From: Azolla pinnata
Lineage: Eukaryota; Streptophyta; Polypodiopsida; Salviniales; Salviniaceae
Length of the DNA: 43,887 bases
Assembly (NCBI GenBank): GCA_037176905.1
Contig: JBBBWG010030588.1
Span: forward strand, 4,727-48,613
Direction: 5' to 3'
Shown: one piece after another, positions 10,741 to 22,000 of the stretch
Numbering within the stretch: position 1 is the first letter of the stretch
How the letters are laid out: each line of letters opens with the position of its first letter
Notes under the pieces: model-generated
Seen by the model: only the letters and a program-made list of their open reading frames with translations
Told to the model about the DNA's origin: nothing
Database searches by the model: none
Translations under genes and position numbers: made by a program

Positions 10741-10808
10741 TTTTTCCCGCCAAAAAACGCGCGGGAGAGCCTGCTTTTCCCGCCCTTTCTTTCTGCTGCG
10801 CGCGGGAA
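10741..10808 (+). promoter_or_regulatory. Cluster of E2F-type sites upstream of CDT1
   Basis: TTTTTCCCGCCAAAAAA (10741-10757) is a near-perfect E2F site readable on both strands (TTTGGCGGGAAA). A second, TTTTCCCGCC, lies at 10775-10784, and a weaker GCGCGGGAAC at 10799-10808. E2F/DP factors drive G1/S genes, and CDT1 is a known E2F target in Arabidopsis. The sites lie about 360-430 nt before the CDT1 ATG. Their function is inferred from motif and context. Confidence 0.7.
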
Positions 10809-10809
10809 C

Positions 10810-11160
10810 GCTCCCGTTCTTCGTCGTCGTCTTCGTCGTCGTCGTCGTCGTCGTCTTCTTTCTTCCCTCTTCTCGTTTCTCTGCAGATTTTCTCTGCAGA
10901 TCTCTCGTCTTCTTCTTTCTTCCCTCTTCTCGTTTCTCTGCAGATCTCTCTCTCTCTGCAGATCTCTCGTCTTCTTCTTTCTTCCTCTTCTCGTTTCTCC
11001 GCAGATCTCTCTGCGTCGCTCGTCTTCTCCTTCGTGTTCTTCTTCTCCTCCGTCTTCTTCGTCTTCTTTCTTCTTCTTCCTTTCTTCCTCCTCTTGTTTC
11101 TTTGCGGACCTCGTTTCGCCGTCTCCCGTTCTGCGTTGTCTTTCTCCCTCTCTTGCAGGC
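10810..11160 (+). repeat. Pyrimidine-rich CDT1 leader with about 60-bp repeats
   Basis: The sequence is almost purely C/T with GTC/TTC runs. Between about 10855 and 11010, three similar units contain TTCTTTCTTCCCTCTTCTCG followed by TTTCTC(T/C)GCAGATCTCT. It is probably 5' UTR or core promoter. The repeated TCTCTGCAG words look like 3' splice sites, so a spliced leader is possible. Long frames on both strands here are low-complexity artefacts. Confidence 0.6.
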
Positions 11161-11165
11161 CGCAG

Positions 11166-14100
11166 ATGGACAGATCCCGACGCCATGGCGCTTTGCTCGA
11201 CGCGGAGCTTCGGAGCAGAGGCACCATCAGCTTCCGTAGCTCTAAACAGCTCCAGTTCTCTCCTTCTTCCTCTCCTCCTCCTGCTCCTTCTTCTGCTTCT
11301 GCAGCAGACGAGTCGGCAAAGAAGAGCTCCTCATCGTCACTGTCAACGTTCCCCTCCTCCTCCTCCTCATCTTCTTCGAGGTCAACAGCCACGCCTCTCC
11401 TCTTCGTTTCTCTTATTTTTCCTTTCGTCCGGTTTTGAACGAAGATTGTGACGGTTTTGCTTCACGTTTCGTCTGCAGATCCGAAGAGCAGGGCTTGCAA
11501 TGGCCCTCGCTGAGGCCCCATCAGAAGGCCCAAGAAGAGACTCTTCCTGAAAGGCGAGTTTTTTCTTTCTGCAGATTTGATCGGACTGTCTGTTCTTCTT
11601 CTTCTTATTTTTTCTGTCGATCTAAGGTAGATGTTGCGAAGATTCGAACTTCTCAGTTTCCTGCGGTGTGCCAATGGCCGATCTTCTTCTGTATCTCTGT
11701 TTTCGATGAAATTAGGGTTGTCGTAACCCTAAAATCATTCATCGATGTTTTTCTAGACCTGGATATCTTTCTCAGTGCTAGATCTACTCTCTTTTTTCAA
11801 GTTTTCCGCTTCCTGATTGCTTCGTTGTACTATCTGTAAGCAGTCTAAAGCTCTTGGAGGAGTTCTACTTCGCCATGGAAACTTCCATTGGTCTTTTGAA
11901 CATAAGGAAAGCAACCTGCTCCTTCTCAGCCATAGCCAAATCCGTCGAGTGCTCCACTCAAAGGTAAGAGACATATCTCCTACCCACCCTAGACATACAA
12001 TCATGTATTGCCATGGAAAAAGAGTGAACTGTTCAGATGAAAGTTTTGCCGAGGATTTCGTGATTAATTCAAGCAATCCATGGCTTCCGTGTCCTGCTTT
12101 CAGGCGATTTCTGAGCAGCCATTTAGCGCAGATCAAGTACATCTTCCCCGAGGCTTTGAAACTCGAAGAGTTCACCTCATGGAGCTCCGAAATGCACTGC
12201 TTCCGCAAAGACATGCGGATCAAGCTTCTGCCGGTCTCGTCAAGCAGAGTAGAAGAGGAAAGCCTTGAGTCAGGAACCAAGAGCGCTTCAAATGCCTGCG
12301 AAATGGTGGCAAGAAGGAAAGAATTGCATAAGAGATTGATGGAGTATGCAAGAGCCCATCCTGAGGGCGTGCCCGAGATCCCTGAAGCGGATCTTTTGAG
12401 TAAAGCTTCTTGCTCTCCTGCTGAGGGAAATGGCGGTGATAATGATGATGATGACTGTAGCGACATAGAGATCGGTGAGGGTGAAGACGAAGAAGCGGAA
12501 GCTGCCATTGTTTCGCACACCGCGTTCAACCCTGCACAACTGAAGAAGTTCCCTCGTTCACCATCAAAGATAGCTCAAGCTCGCCATATCCTCCCCAAAT
12601 CTGCGCTCTCGCATCTCCCTTCTACTTTCAAGAGGCATTTCTCTGCAAGGATCGATGGAAAGGAAGCCTCAGCTTCCATAAGAAACCTCGATAATCGCCA
12701 ACTGAACAAGAATGAGGATAGCAGAAGTGGAAAGATCACATCCGAAGGCGCTCAGAAGGAAGAAGAATCTTGCAAGGAGGCAGAAGCTCATACAGATAAG
12801 CTTCAAAGTTCTGCACTTCCACATGATACAAGCATTGGTGTAACGATGAGTGTGTCTGATGATGTGAAGGCTATGGAAGCTTCGAGCACGCCTAGGAAGA
12901 GATCTCGGCCACTGCTACCATCTACACCTAAGAAAGAAGCTAAGATGCAGAGCGATGAGATCTTCATGTCTCCTCCTCATCGAGTCTTCATCAATGCATC
13001 GAAGTGTGAGACTCCCAACCTTACACCTTGTTCTATTCTCGGAAATCCTTTCGCCTCTCCAAACAACTGCTCTACGCCGTCGGAAGATATTTCCACACCA
13101 TCTATGCCTTCCTATCTGTCATCGCCGTTACCATCCTGTGCGATGGGAGCTTCTCCTTATCAGAATGCTCAATCTGCTATGAAGAAGACGAAGCAGAGGC
13201 AAGCTGTCATCAAAGCTCTTCGGTTCGGTCATACCTCGAAGTCTAGTGAGATTGAAGAGGATAAAAAGTCTGATGAATCGAAGGATATGGCTGGGCCAGA
13301 GCTTTCTAGCCCGAATAGCAAGAGGACGATTCTTCAAACCCAACCGAACCATGCTGCTTCCATGGCAATGAGATCAAGGCATCGTGCGATCCATCGATCG
13401 TTGCCATTCGATTCCCCAAAGAAGAAGGTTCCTGTTGCTCATACATCCATTGAATCTCCGAAGAAGAAGAACGTGGCCCATGTAACATTCAACTCTCCAA
13501 AGAGGGCTAGGGTTTCTGAACTTAGAGATGAAGCTCTCACACCATCTCCAAAACGTAGGAAGATGGCTACCATACCAGACCATGTGGTATGCCAACAGCT
13601 CGAGGGAGGTTCTTCTTCTTTGGACACAGCTGACTATTGCTTAACTCCATCTGATATGGATATCTTGCAATGCTTGCCCAAGGAGCTTCTTGATAACGTA
13701 AGCTCCGTGAACCCTAACCTCTGAATCCTTCCACCATGATGAAGTACTTAACCATATCTGAAGTTCTTCGGAATTTGTTTGTGTAGGTCCAAGCTAAAGA
13801 AAGAAAGCTTATGGCTGATATCGAGAATGGGTTGGAGGAATCAACCAGAAGGAAGCAGATGATTGCTGGCTTGCCCAAGCTCTTCAATGCAGTGAGGCTT
13901 ATCTTCCAGTCGGCGAACAGAACTGTTTTCACTTGCAAAGATTTGACGCGCATGGTGTTGTCAGCCCATCCTGACATTACAGACCAAGGTAGAAGAGTGT
14001 ATTTTCTGATACTCATTTGTGCATTTTCTGATAGATTGATCTTTCTTCTACATCAGTAAATAGGACCATGAATGTGTAATGAACCCATATGTACGTAATC

Positions 14101-14380
14101 ATACATGTTAATTGTTTATCTATGTATATCTACTTGTGTAGGTGAAATTGTTGAGCAGCTGCAGTTGCTTGTGGAGTTTGCTCCCCAGTGGATTTCTGCA
14201 AGGCCTTCTTCCACCGGTGAACATATTTACAGGTACTACTATATTTCATTTGCAAAATCAAGAGGGTTTGTCCCTAACTACAAATGATTTGTTTCTAAAT
14301 GTTTATCCCAATTTCTCATCAGGATTGACAAACGTGCTGATATGAAGCATGTGTCAAAGATTCTATCACAAGCGAAATAA
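11166..14380 (+). CDS. CDT1: DNA replication licensing factor CDT1
   Basis: Seven exons join in consistent phase: 11166-11380, 11479-11553, 11844-11963, 12104-13697, 13787-13988, 14142-14232, 14323-14380, giving 784 residues. CDT1 loads MCM2-7 onto origins with ORC and CDC6 in G1. The N-terminal winged-helix (geminin-binding type) region starts near LKLLEEFYFAMETSIGLLNI and continues RRFLSSHLAQIKYIFPEAL. The C-terminal MCM-binding winged helix includes LPKLFNAVRLIFQSANRT, LVEFAPQWISARPSS and RADMKHVSKILSQAK. The long middle (about 230-640) is disordered, with many CDK-type sites (STPRKR, STPKKE, DSPKKK, ESPKKK, NSPKRA, PSPKRR). This fits the known CDK-driven destruction of plant CDT1. Intron 2 must begin with GC (AAG|GCGAGT at 11554) to keep phase. 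The first in-frame ATG is used. Arabidopsis CDT1a has about 570 residues, so this one is long. Confidence 0.92.
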
Positions 14381-15801
14381 TTGACTGTAGGACTATGCTC
14401 CTCTGGTAGCAGAATGCTCTCGGATAGATAAACACTTCCAACATCTTGCACTTTCTATAGTGCTTGTTTTCGGAATTTTCAAGATAAGTGCTAATAACTT
14501 GAAAGCATTTTTACTTGCTTGGTTTGATTATTTTGTGTGAAGCTTAAAGTAAATGGATGAAAGTACTCAAGAAATGCTTTTGGTTTAGCTTGATTTTTAT
14601 CCAACTTACAATATGGTTGTTTATATAGCTAAATGTAAATTGAGTCGTAAAGTGCATTCCTCTGTTCATAAATTGGATTCAGATAGATGATGCTAATTTA
14701 CATGCTACATATATTGATTAGGTGGGAGATCATTTTGAGGTTTAGGCTTTTGATTCAGTGGCGACAACTCTACCTTTTTGCGAACGAAAGAGAGGGATGT
14801 TCGAATGGATCCAAGACAAGTAACGAATGAATGGCTTTTACTCAAAGCCTGAGACAGTGTCACACAATCAATCTGACATCGCAAAATAGATCTGAGGGGG
14901 GTGGGAACAGTGTAAAAATGAGTAGCAAAGATGGTAACCAAGGGCATCCAAAGGGTGCATACAAGTCTTGTGCATACAAGCTGTGGAAACCCAGTGTAAA
15001 AACCAGTAACAAGTTATACATCTGACAATTAACCCTAAACTCATGTGGTAAACCCTAAACCCTAGATTAACCTTGTAAAATACCTCAGCGCATTGTGAAA
15101 AATCGATGTTTCAGATATCAGCTGGAGTATTTTACAATCTTCTCTAATACCAGCTCTGAATCATTGCATCCGTTTTGCCATGATTTGTATGATCTTATAG
15201 TGCTTGCCATAGCGATGTATGTAGCACAGCATCCCAAGCTTGTATCAATATGTTATTCTAAATGGATCTATCTAATTTGTCAATTTTGACTAGCTAATTA
15301 TTCTCAAGCTGTATTGATATGTGCTGTGACGGAGGAACTCTTGAATCGATTGTATGAAATGGATAATAGTCTTGCGGGCATGAAATTGGTGTATGAATCA
15401 TTCATTGTGTTGAATGAAACCCCTTTCGAGCGCTTCCATCTCGAGAAATTAGTGCACTTCGAGCTTTGCAACAGTTGGATGAGTTCATTAGCTTTTATTT
15501 GCCATTGGCTCAAGCCGAAGTTTTCTATCAAGTATTTCACAAAGTTAGACCTTCGAGATATGTGTATAACATCCTTGAGATCTCATTGAGTATCTTGGAA
15601 ATCACATCACAGAAATCACGGCGGGGCGGAGGAGTACAAACGATCAGGGGTTAATTATTGGTAGTAAGAAAGCAACGATCTTTCGCTGTCGTAGGATTTG
15701 GGCTATACATACGGCTCCAAATCATGCGCACAAAACATCAGGACACTGCTTTATTGTAAAAGCCGAAACCCAGAACTTGTGTTCTGTCGTGGGGTTGTAG
15801 C
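14381..15801. other. Region between convergent CDT1 and defensin genes, no clear gene
   Basis: AT-rich sequence includes CCCTAAAC-type telomere-like words near 15045-15065. A short frame at 15314-15589 has no recognised family. A second forward frame at 15466-15654 (LDEFISFYLPLAQAEVFYQ) looks similar in composition, so the stretch could be the relic of an exon. I do not assign a function. Confidence 0.35.
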
Positions 15802-16436
15802 TTAGCAGTAGTGGTAGCAATAGCAGTGACGCTGGATATGGTGGAAATGGCAAGCTCCGGCTTGGGCGTGCTCCACGACCTTGCACTGGTACTCGCACCC
15901 GCGGCGGCTCAAGCATTGCCCACTATATGTCTTGCTCTTGTAGCCGCACAAGCCTTCGGGCATCACCGCTTCCTCCTCCTGTTCCTCCTTTTCTGCCTCC
16001 TTCGTCTTGCCGCTAACTGCGCCATCCGAATCGGCATCATCATTGACAACAGGTCCCAGAAGAAACAGGCAATGAAAGTGAATTGGTGTTCGAAAGAACA
16101 TTACTCAATGTATTGGGGTCAGGTGCTTTAGGGGGGTTTAGGGCCCAAGGTTTAAGGTTTCGGGGTTTAGGGTTCCCAATGCCGATTTAAGGATTAGGGT
16201 TATGATGCCCATTTAGGGATTATGGTTATTATACCCATTTGCGGTTTCCTCGCTACATAGCTCTTTAAGGTTTAGGGTTCAGGGTTTAGGGTTTAGGAGG
16301 AGGAATTGGAGAGAAGAAAGAGGGGAGTTTTTTTTTTTTTTTTACCTTCGCTTGCGAGGGCAGTAAGGCGCCATGTAGAGCTCACCGCGAGCAACACTAG
16401 TAGAACGATGACAAACACGGGGGCTTGCCTTGCCAT
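15802..16436 (-). CDS. Plant defensin, histidine-rich, with acidic propiece
   Basis: Two exons on the reverse strand, 16346-16436 and 15802-16016, join in phase 1 (GAAG|GTAAAA and GCAG|TTAGC) to give 101 residues. Residues 1 to about 28 (MARQAPVFVIVLLVLLAVSS...) are a secretion signal. Residues about 31-52 are strongly charged (EKEEQEEE). The core has the exact plant defensin spacing C-x10-C-x5-C-x3-C-x10-C-x8-C-x1-C-x3-C (Cys54 to Cys101) with a gamma-core GACHFHHIQRHC. Such proteins fold as a CS-alpha-beta knot, are secreted, and usually act against fungi, on channels or in signalling. One intron near the end of the signal region is the family norm. The N-terminal acidic propiece and six histidines in the last 26 residues are unusual. 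Target and activity are unknown. Confidence 0.88.
16017..16345 (-). repeat. Telomere-like motifs in the defensin intron
   Basis: The intron holds many TTTAGGG and diverged copies (GTTTAGGG, ATTAGGG, ATTTAGGG), clustered at about 16128-16210 and 16265-16300. A run of T at about 16329-16343 lies next to the 5' splice site. Confidence 0.8.
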
Positions 16437-16523
16437 TTGAGCCAGGGAAAAATGGATGGACAATGTATAGATGTTAAGTATATGCTTTGGTTCTCCTCTT
16501 TGTAGAGAGCACTTGGCAGGGTC

Positions 16524-16574
16524 ATCCTTTATATAGAAGAGAGAAAAGCCAGAAAAGCCAGAAAAGCCAGTGGC
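16524..16574 (-). promoter_or_regulatory. Defensin core promoter: TATA box and short repeat
   Basis: The reverse strand carries CTATATAAAGG (about 16526-16536), some 90-100 nt upstream of the defensin ATG, a normal TATA position for a short leader. Directly upstream are four copies of a 10-nt unit seen as AGAAAAGCC on + (about 16540-16570). Confidence 0.7.
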
Positions 16575-16601
16575 ACTAATCTGACAAAAGATCGACACCA
16601 A

Positions 16602-17460
16602 GTGCTGACCATGTGCATTGATAGTAACTCAACTGTTTGGAACATGAAATGCATAGATCGCGTTCTTTTTAAGGTAGTGGATTTTACTGTCGATGCTGGG
16701 AAGAACAGCCTGTCGCCACTAACGCCTGGGGAAAAGCCTGGGTATTGGCAATACAGATGCAGAGGGATGATGAGGCAAAGAGGGGTTTAGGGTTTAGGGT
16801 TTAGGGTCATTCAGTAGTGATGCGACCTGAAGAGAGGAATTTCCCCATTTGGGCCCAAAACCAATCACCAGGGTTCTTCATCTTTTACTTTCTGACATAC
16901 AATCTTGCTTACAAAGAGAAAAAGACAAAAAAGAAAAGGAAAAAACAAAGCCTAAATCCTCATATCTGCATCGATTATCGAATGGCAGATTCAAGGTGTT
17001 TATGATGTTACGAGCGATTTCGTTGGTCGTTTCTGGGCCTGATAAAGAAAAGATATCCTTTTGTCACCAGTAAAACCAATTCCTGTGCATTACTATTGCA
17101 CATGTATTTTCCAGAGTTTCATATAATGAACATTGGTAACTTGCTCGACTTATTATTTCATAATTGGTGTTGCTTGACTCGCTTGAGATCGAGGTGAAAC
17201 CCTTGTATTTATACATGCTCGCGAGAAGAGAACCATTAATTCTGTACGCCTTTAAAACTATCTAGATATACCTTAACATTAGATAGCTTGATGTAAGTTG
17301 GTAAATGTACATTTACGAGAAAACAAGGTAGCTGATGTTGGTGGCAAATAGAGGAAATACAGAAATGTGCATAAGCCCGTAAATGTATTGATCGGTGGTT
17401 GTACTAAGGAAATGTAGAAAGCACCTACAGTATGATGTCGTGTACAACACCTTAAATTTC
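16602..17460. other. Intergenic, no gene recognised
   Basis: Three TTTAGGG units lie at about 16783-16807. Otherwise the sequence is AT-rich without credible coding frames. Confidence 0.4.
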
Positions 17461-17465
17461 TGATT

Positions 17466-17600
17466 TGAGCCATCTCTCTGTGAACCCTAACCCTAATTTT
17501 CTAATCTAAGCCATCTCTATGTGAACCCTAACCCTAATTTTTCGATCTAAGCTATCTCTCCAAAAACCCTAACCCTAATCTGGGGAAGCGGAATCATATA
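17466..17600. repeat. About 42-bp repeats carrying double CCCTAA
   Basis: Three diverged units each contain a GCCATCTCT-type word and AACCCTAACCCTAAT. Like the 8.4-10.3 kb array, this is a minisatellite with telomere-like cores, but with a different unit. Confidence 0.8.
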
Positions 17601-17639
17601 AAAGCTTTTAGAAACCCTAATCTTGGGAGAAACTCTCCA

Positions 17640-18070
17640 ATACGTATGCTATGTATTTTAAATGCATTCGATAAAAATTTTACAAGTGCTTCAAATATAT
17701 ATTGTAATGTTTACTCGTTCAATACAATCTGTGCTAGGCATGTAGCATCATTCCTAAAATGCATTGTTACGACATCACATTTACGTATGCGAGGAGCATG
17801 TGACCATGAATTAGAAACAAATACCTAACCCTATTTTTCTGAAACCATACGTATACGGTAACCCTAAGATGTGTGTTTAATGCACATTTTACAAATTTAA
17901 CCCATACTTAATCTATTTAACACACATTCAACGTATTTAGCTTGTATTCGACGAGCCAACATTACAATACGTATTTGAAGTACTTGTAAAAATTCTATCG
18001 AGTACGGTTAAAAATACGTACGCGACGTACAATACATGCTGCGCATGTAACAACATTGCTAAAATGCACT
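17640..18070. other. Intergenic AT-rich leader to the 143-bp array
   Basis: Scattered ACGTAT and CGTACG words rise in density toward the array at 18080. No gene is seen. Confidence 0.4.
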
Positions 18071-18079
18071 GTTATGGGA

Positions 18080-18780
18080 AGCTACGTATAATACGGTACT
18101 ACACAAACACATGCGACAATGAGCTGGTAAGTGTCATGATAGCGCTTGTGACCGTATATTGGAAACAAACGTATCCGTACATTCCTAAAAGAATTGCATA
18201 TAGGTGTTGTTTATACGGTCACGAATCTAATACGCTTCGGTATTTGCTTTTAGAAAAGACGTATACGTATAGAGCTACCTATGCGCCCGCGACCGTATAT
18301 CGGAAGCAAAAACGTATCCGTACATTCCTAAAAAAGACTGCATACACGTGTTTTTTATACGGCCACGAAACTAATACGCTTCCGTATTTGCTTTTAGAAA
18401 AGACGCGTACGTATAGAAGTACGCATGCGTATATGAACGTATATTGGAAACAAAAACGTATCCGTATATTCCTAGAAAAAGTTGCATATAGGTGTTGTTA
18501 TACGGTCACGAAACTAATACGCTTCCGTATTTGCTTTCAGAAAAGACGTATACGTATATAACTACGTATGCGTTTGTGGCCGTATATTGGAAACAAAAAC
18601 GTATCCGTACATTCCTAAATAACGTTGCATACAGGTGTTGCTATACGGTCACGAAACTAATACGCTTCCGTACTTGCTTCAGAAAAGGCGTATACGTAGA
18701 AACATACGTATGCGTCCGTATAGTTTTGGAAAAGGCGTATACGTATAAAACTACGTATGCCTCCGTATAACGGTATTCTG
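18080..18780. repeat. 143-bp tandem array rich in TACGTA palindromes
   Basis: Anchors ACGTATCCGTA(C/T)ATTCCTA occur at 18169, 18312, 18456 and 18599, giving periods of 143, 144 and 143 nt. Partial units lie on either side. Each unit has several ACGTATACGTAT-like palindromes, a TATACGGTCACGAA block and a CCGTATATTGGAAACAAA block. The array ends only about 120 nt before the start codon of the SNAPC4-like gene. Confidence 0.92.
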
Positions 18781-18784
18781 TATG

Positions 18785-18800
18785 TATATAATTTGGCGGG
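18785..18800 (+). promoter_or_regulatory. TATA box abutting an E2F-type site
   Basis: TATATAA at 18785-18791 is followed directly by TTTGGCGGG at 18792-18800, which fits the E2F consensus WTTSSCSS. The start codon is at 18906, so a leader of about 90 nt is plausible. Confidence 0.65.
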
Positions 18801-18905
18801 TGTTTTCTTTAGGGTTCTGTCTCGTCTGTGTTTTTTCTGTTCCTGCAGAGCGACAGATTTCTCCCGTCGCCATCGCCATCGCCATCTCCATCTCCCAGAT
18901 CGATC

Positions 18906-19011
18906 ATGAGCTTCAGCGAGGTCGAAGACGACGAGGACGAAGACGACCTCCTGTTCCAGCACTGCCGTAAGGATCTCCAAGCTCTCCGGGACGCTTGCCA
19001 TAGCTATGGCT

Positions 19012-19043
<32 letters not shown>

Positions 19044-22000
19044 GCGGACGACGGCGATGGCGACGCCTATCCTCGAAGTCGGGGATACGAGGACGCGGAT
19101 CTGCTCCAGCAAGAAGCAGGAAGTGGCATGCGTCCTCGTTCTGACCTGGTGGATGATAACCACGGCGATGACGTGGATGACGACGAGTTCATCCTGCGCT
19201 CTGTTCAGAAACGCCTCGCTACCACCGCCATGTCCACCGCCTCTTTCTCTTCTTCTTCTCCCTCTCGTCGTCGCTCTCCAAAGGCAGTGCCGGCAGTCTC
19301 GAAAGAACCGTTGGTTTCGCAGTCTCTTGAAGAGGAGGACGATGAAGCGATCTTGCGAGCTGTTCGTCAAAGATTTGGATCGTTCAATGTCCCGTTTATT
19401 TCTTCAGGTACGAAATACAGTTCCTTTGCTCATCTCCGTTTCAGTTTCTCTTGCCTTCTCAAATGTTGTTTTACTTAGGAATCCGACTTTCTCTCTCAGA
19501 GGGCAATTTTTTTTTATTGTGATGATAATGAAACACCAAATTTTCTGGATGATTCCTTGATGGTGAAATTTATGAAGTTTATTAGGCCAAGTATTGGTAC
19601 AAATGTATTGCCACCATTCGCCGATTCATTCTACTATGAAGCAGTAACTGTTGTTGATTTTGCGGAAAAGTGATTTAGGTTGACCTGTGCGATTGCATCT
19701 CTGCTGATGCATTAGCACAATACTCCATTTCAATATACGATTATTTAGTTTATATGAACATTGCTACTGATATCCTGCATATCATGTATTTGACTAAAAG
19801 CTTGTCCTGGAATCTGAGAGATGTAAAAAAGCTATTGCATTTGATTTTCTGTATAAATTTGGGATGATGGTAAAAAAGATATCACAGTGTTTAGACCGGT
19901 TTGTGCATTCAAATCTGGCTATATGCATTTATGCCAAATCAATCCTAATTTCAATTTTTTGCAATTATGGATTCGTACGTTTCCACTATTCATCTGGCCT
20001 GTTATTGTGGGTAGACCTTCGTTTTCTAGAAAACGTGCATTTATGAAAAGCTATCAGATAAGCGAAGCAGTCTTTTCTTTGATATTTTCATGACTTTGAC
20101 TGCTGGTTGATGAGAAATTTGTGTTTTTTGGCATGTCAATATCTTGACCGTCCTTGTGCTCTGTATGCAAGTACATTTTGTCTATTCTTCTGAGAAGTTA
20201 TTCCTTCAAGGAAGGAAAATAGGCGTAGTTAGTTGCTGCATAATGTTGTGATATATTTTGTAAAAAAAGTTATTGTTAGTTTTTTCTCCTATAATTTTAA
20301 TTAAAAACCTTTTGCTGTAATGTGTTGGTATTCTTTGGTATCTTGATATGTTGGATATATTTTTTTGACATATGCAGGTAGCTTAAAAAAACATGCACCT
20401 AAAGAGAAAAAGAAAGATTGTTTAGCTAGAGAAACGGAGAGACATCTTTATAGGTCAACACAAAGTTGTATGAACGACCCTGAAAGCATGTCAGGTAAAG
20501 CTGTAGGTATGGTTGAAAATGATGTACCCACAGAAGAGACAGTGCCACCATTAAGCATGGTTAAAGAAGACTTGGTTAAAGCTGATTGTAAGAAGAAAAG
20601 GCATGTGCTCGCCCATAAGAAAGAAGCTCCACTGAGCTTAAGGCATAGTACCAAAGAAAAGGCTGCAGCAAAGGCTGCAGCAAAGATGGAAACACATATG
20701 CACGCAGATGTCGATTGTTCTATCCTTAGTGTAGAGAAAGATGAATTTAACAGCCATCAAAATATTTCACTTGAGGCAGTTACAACATCAGATGTTTCAA
20801 CTGAATTATGTCCTACTATATCAGGAAATTGCAAAGAAGAACATGCTGTTTTTACATTTCCAGGACAAGCTGAAATGTTTGATTACAGCCTAGAATCTTT
20901 CCCGTATGAGCCAGTTGATGGGGTTGTACTTGATAATAATAACAATATTACACCCATTGGATTCTCAGCCGAGCAGCAGGGAAAAGGCATTAGGGATACT
21001 GTAGAGGCATTGAAGAAGAACAGGTTGCTACAGAAAGTTTTAACGAAGAAGTTACAGTTGATTCAGTCCAAGTTACAAGAAAATGCTCAGCTTAAGAAAC
21101 AGGTCAGATCCCTGGTAGAGGCTCAAAATATTACAAATAGATGTGCATCTCATACCAATATTACTAATAAGGTCTCTGCAGACTGCTCTTTTACTGGATC
21201 AAAAGGGAGAACATCACACACGGTAATGAAGAATTCAAGCCTTATTCTTATGTCAAGCATCATCATGTACTGCTATGTTTATTGTCTTAGATTTAGTTCT
21301 CCAATCCTCCTACAACAACCTTAATTCCTTTTAATGCTTGTCTCCTTTTGCATTGACTGAATCTATTGTGAAGCTTTTTTTGCTCAGTCATGCTCATTAT
21401 ATGCAGGATGCTCGGCATGCACAATGTAAACCTCCACCTAATAGTGATGTGGCTAGGCTTAAAGCAGTGTTCAAGGATTATTCTTGTGACGGTGTGCACA
21501 AGGCATGGACGAAAGTTGAGAAAGCTGAGCTATTGAAAGGGCTCAAACAGCAGATTCAAGAAAGCCGTATCCGTACTGCAATGGACAACTTTAAGTAAGC
21601 AGAACAAATTGTTTGGAATTATTGGTTTTTACTTTTCACCTTAATTATGTTTTCTTTTGAAGGTTTTGTCAATAATATTCTAGTGTAGAATCAATTGGAT
21701 ATATTAGGACCTACTCTTCATGGATATTTAATTAAGTAATGTTTTCTTATTGGTCTTGTGATTATTCTTAGTGCGGAATTGGAGGACATGACGATATTAG
21801 ATGACCAAATAAAAGCCATCACAGAGCAGGAGCTTACAGCACATGACATTCGGGCTGCACTTCCATTGGTAAATTGGGAGGAAGTTGCTCGCTTGTATGT
21901 TGTTAACCGGTCTCCTATCGAATGCTGGATCCAGTATGCAATCCCTCTATTTCTCTCTATATAGTTTAATCATGTTAGTATGAGTCTTTGTGAGTCTTCA

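Noticed and set aside
10335-11451. Long Arg/Lys/Glu-rich (-) and Ser/Phe/Leu-rich (+) frames around the gap
   Set aside because: Low-complexity TTC/CTC tract and N-gap read-through; only the part from 11166 in one frame is coding (CDT1 exon 1).
11817-12103. N-terminal part of the long 11817-13724 frame taken as coding
   Set aside because: The homologous CDT1 text (EEFYFAMETSIGLL) is in another frame and joins at 12104 by splicing; the stretch 11964-12103 is intron.
15314-15654. Possible small gene of 91 residues
   Set aside because: No recognised family, no splice-consistent partners found; kept only as a possible relic.
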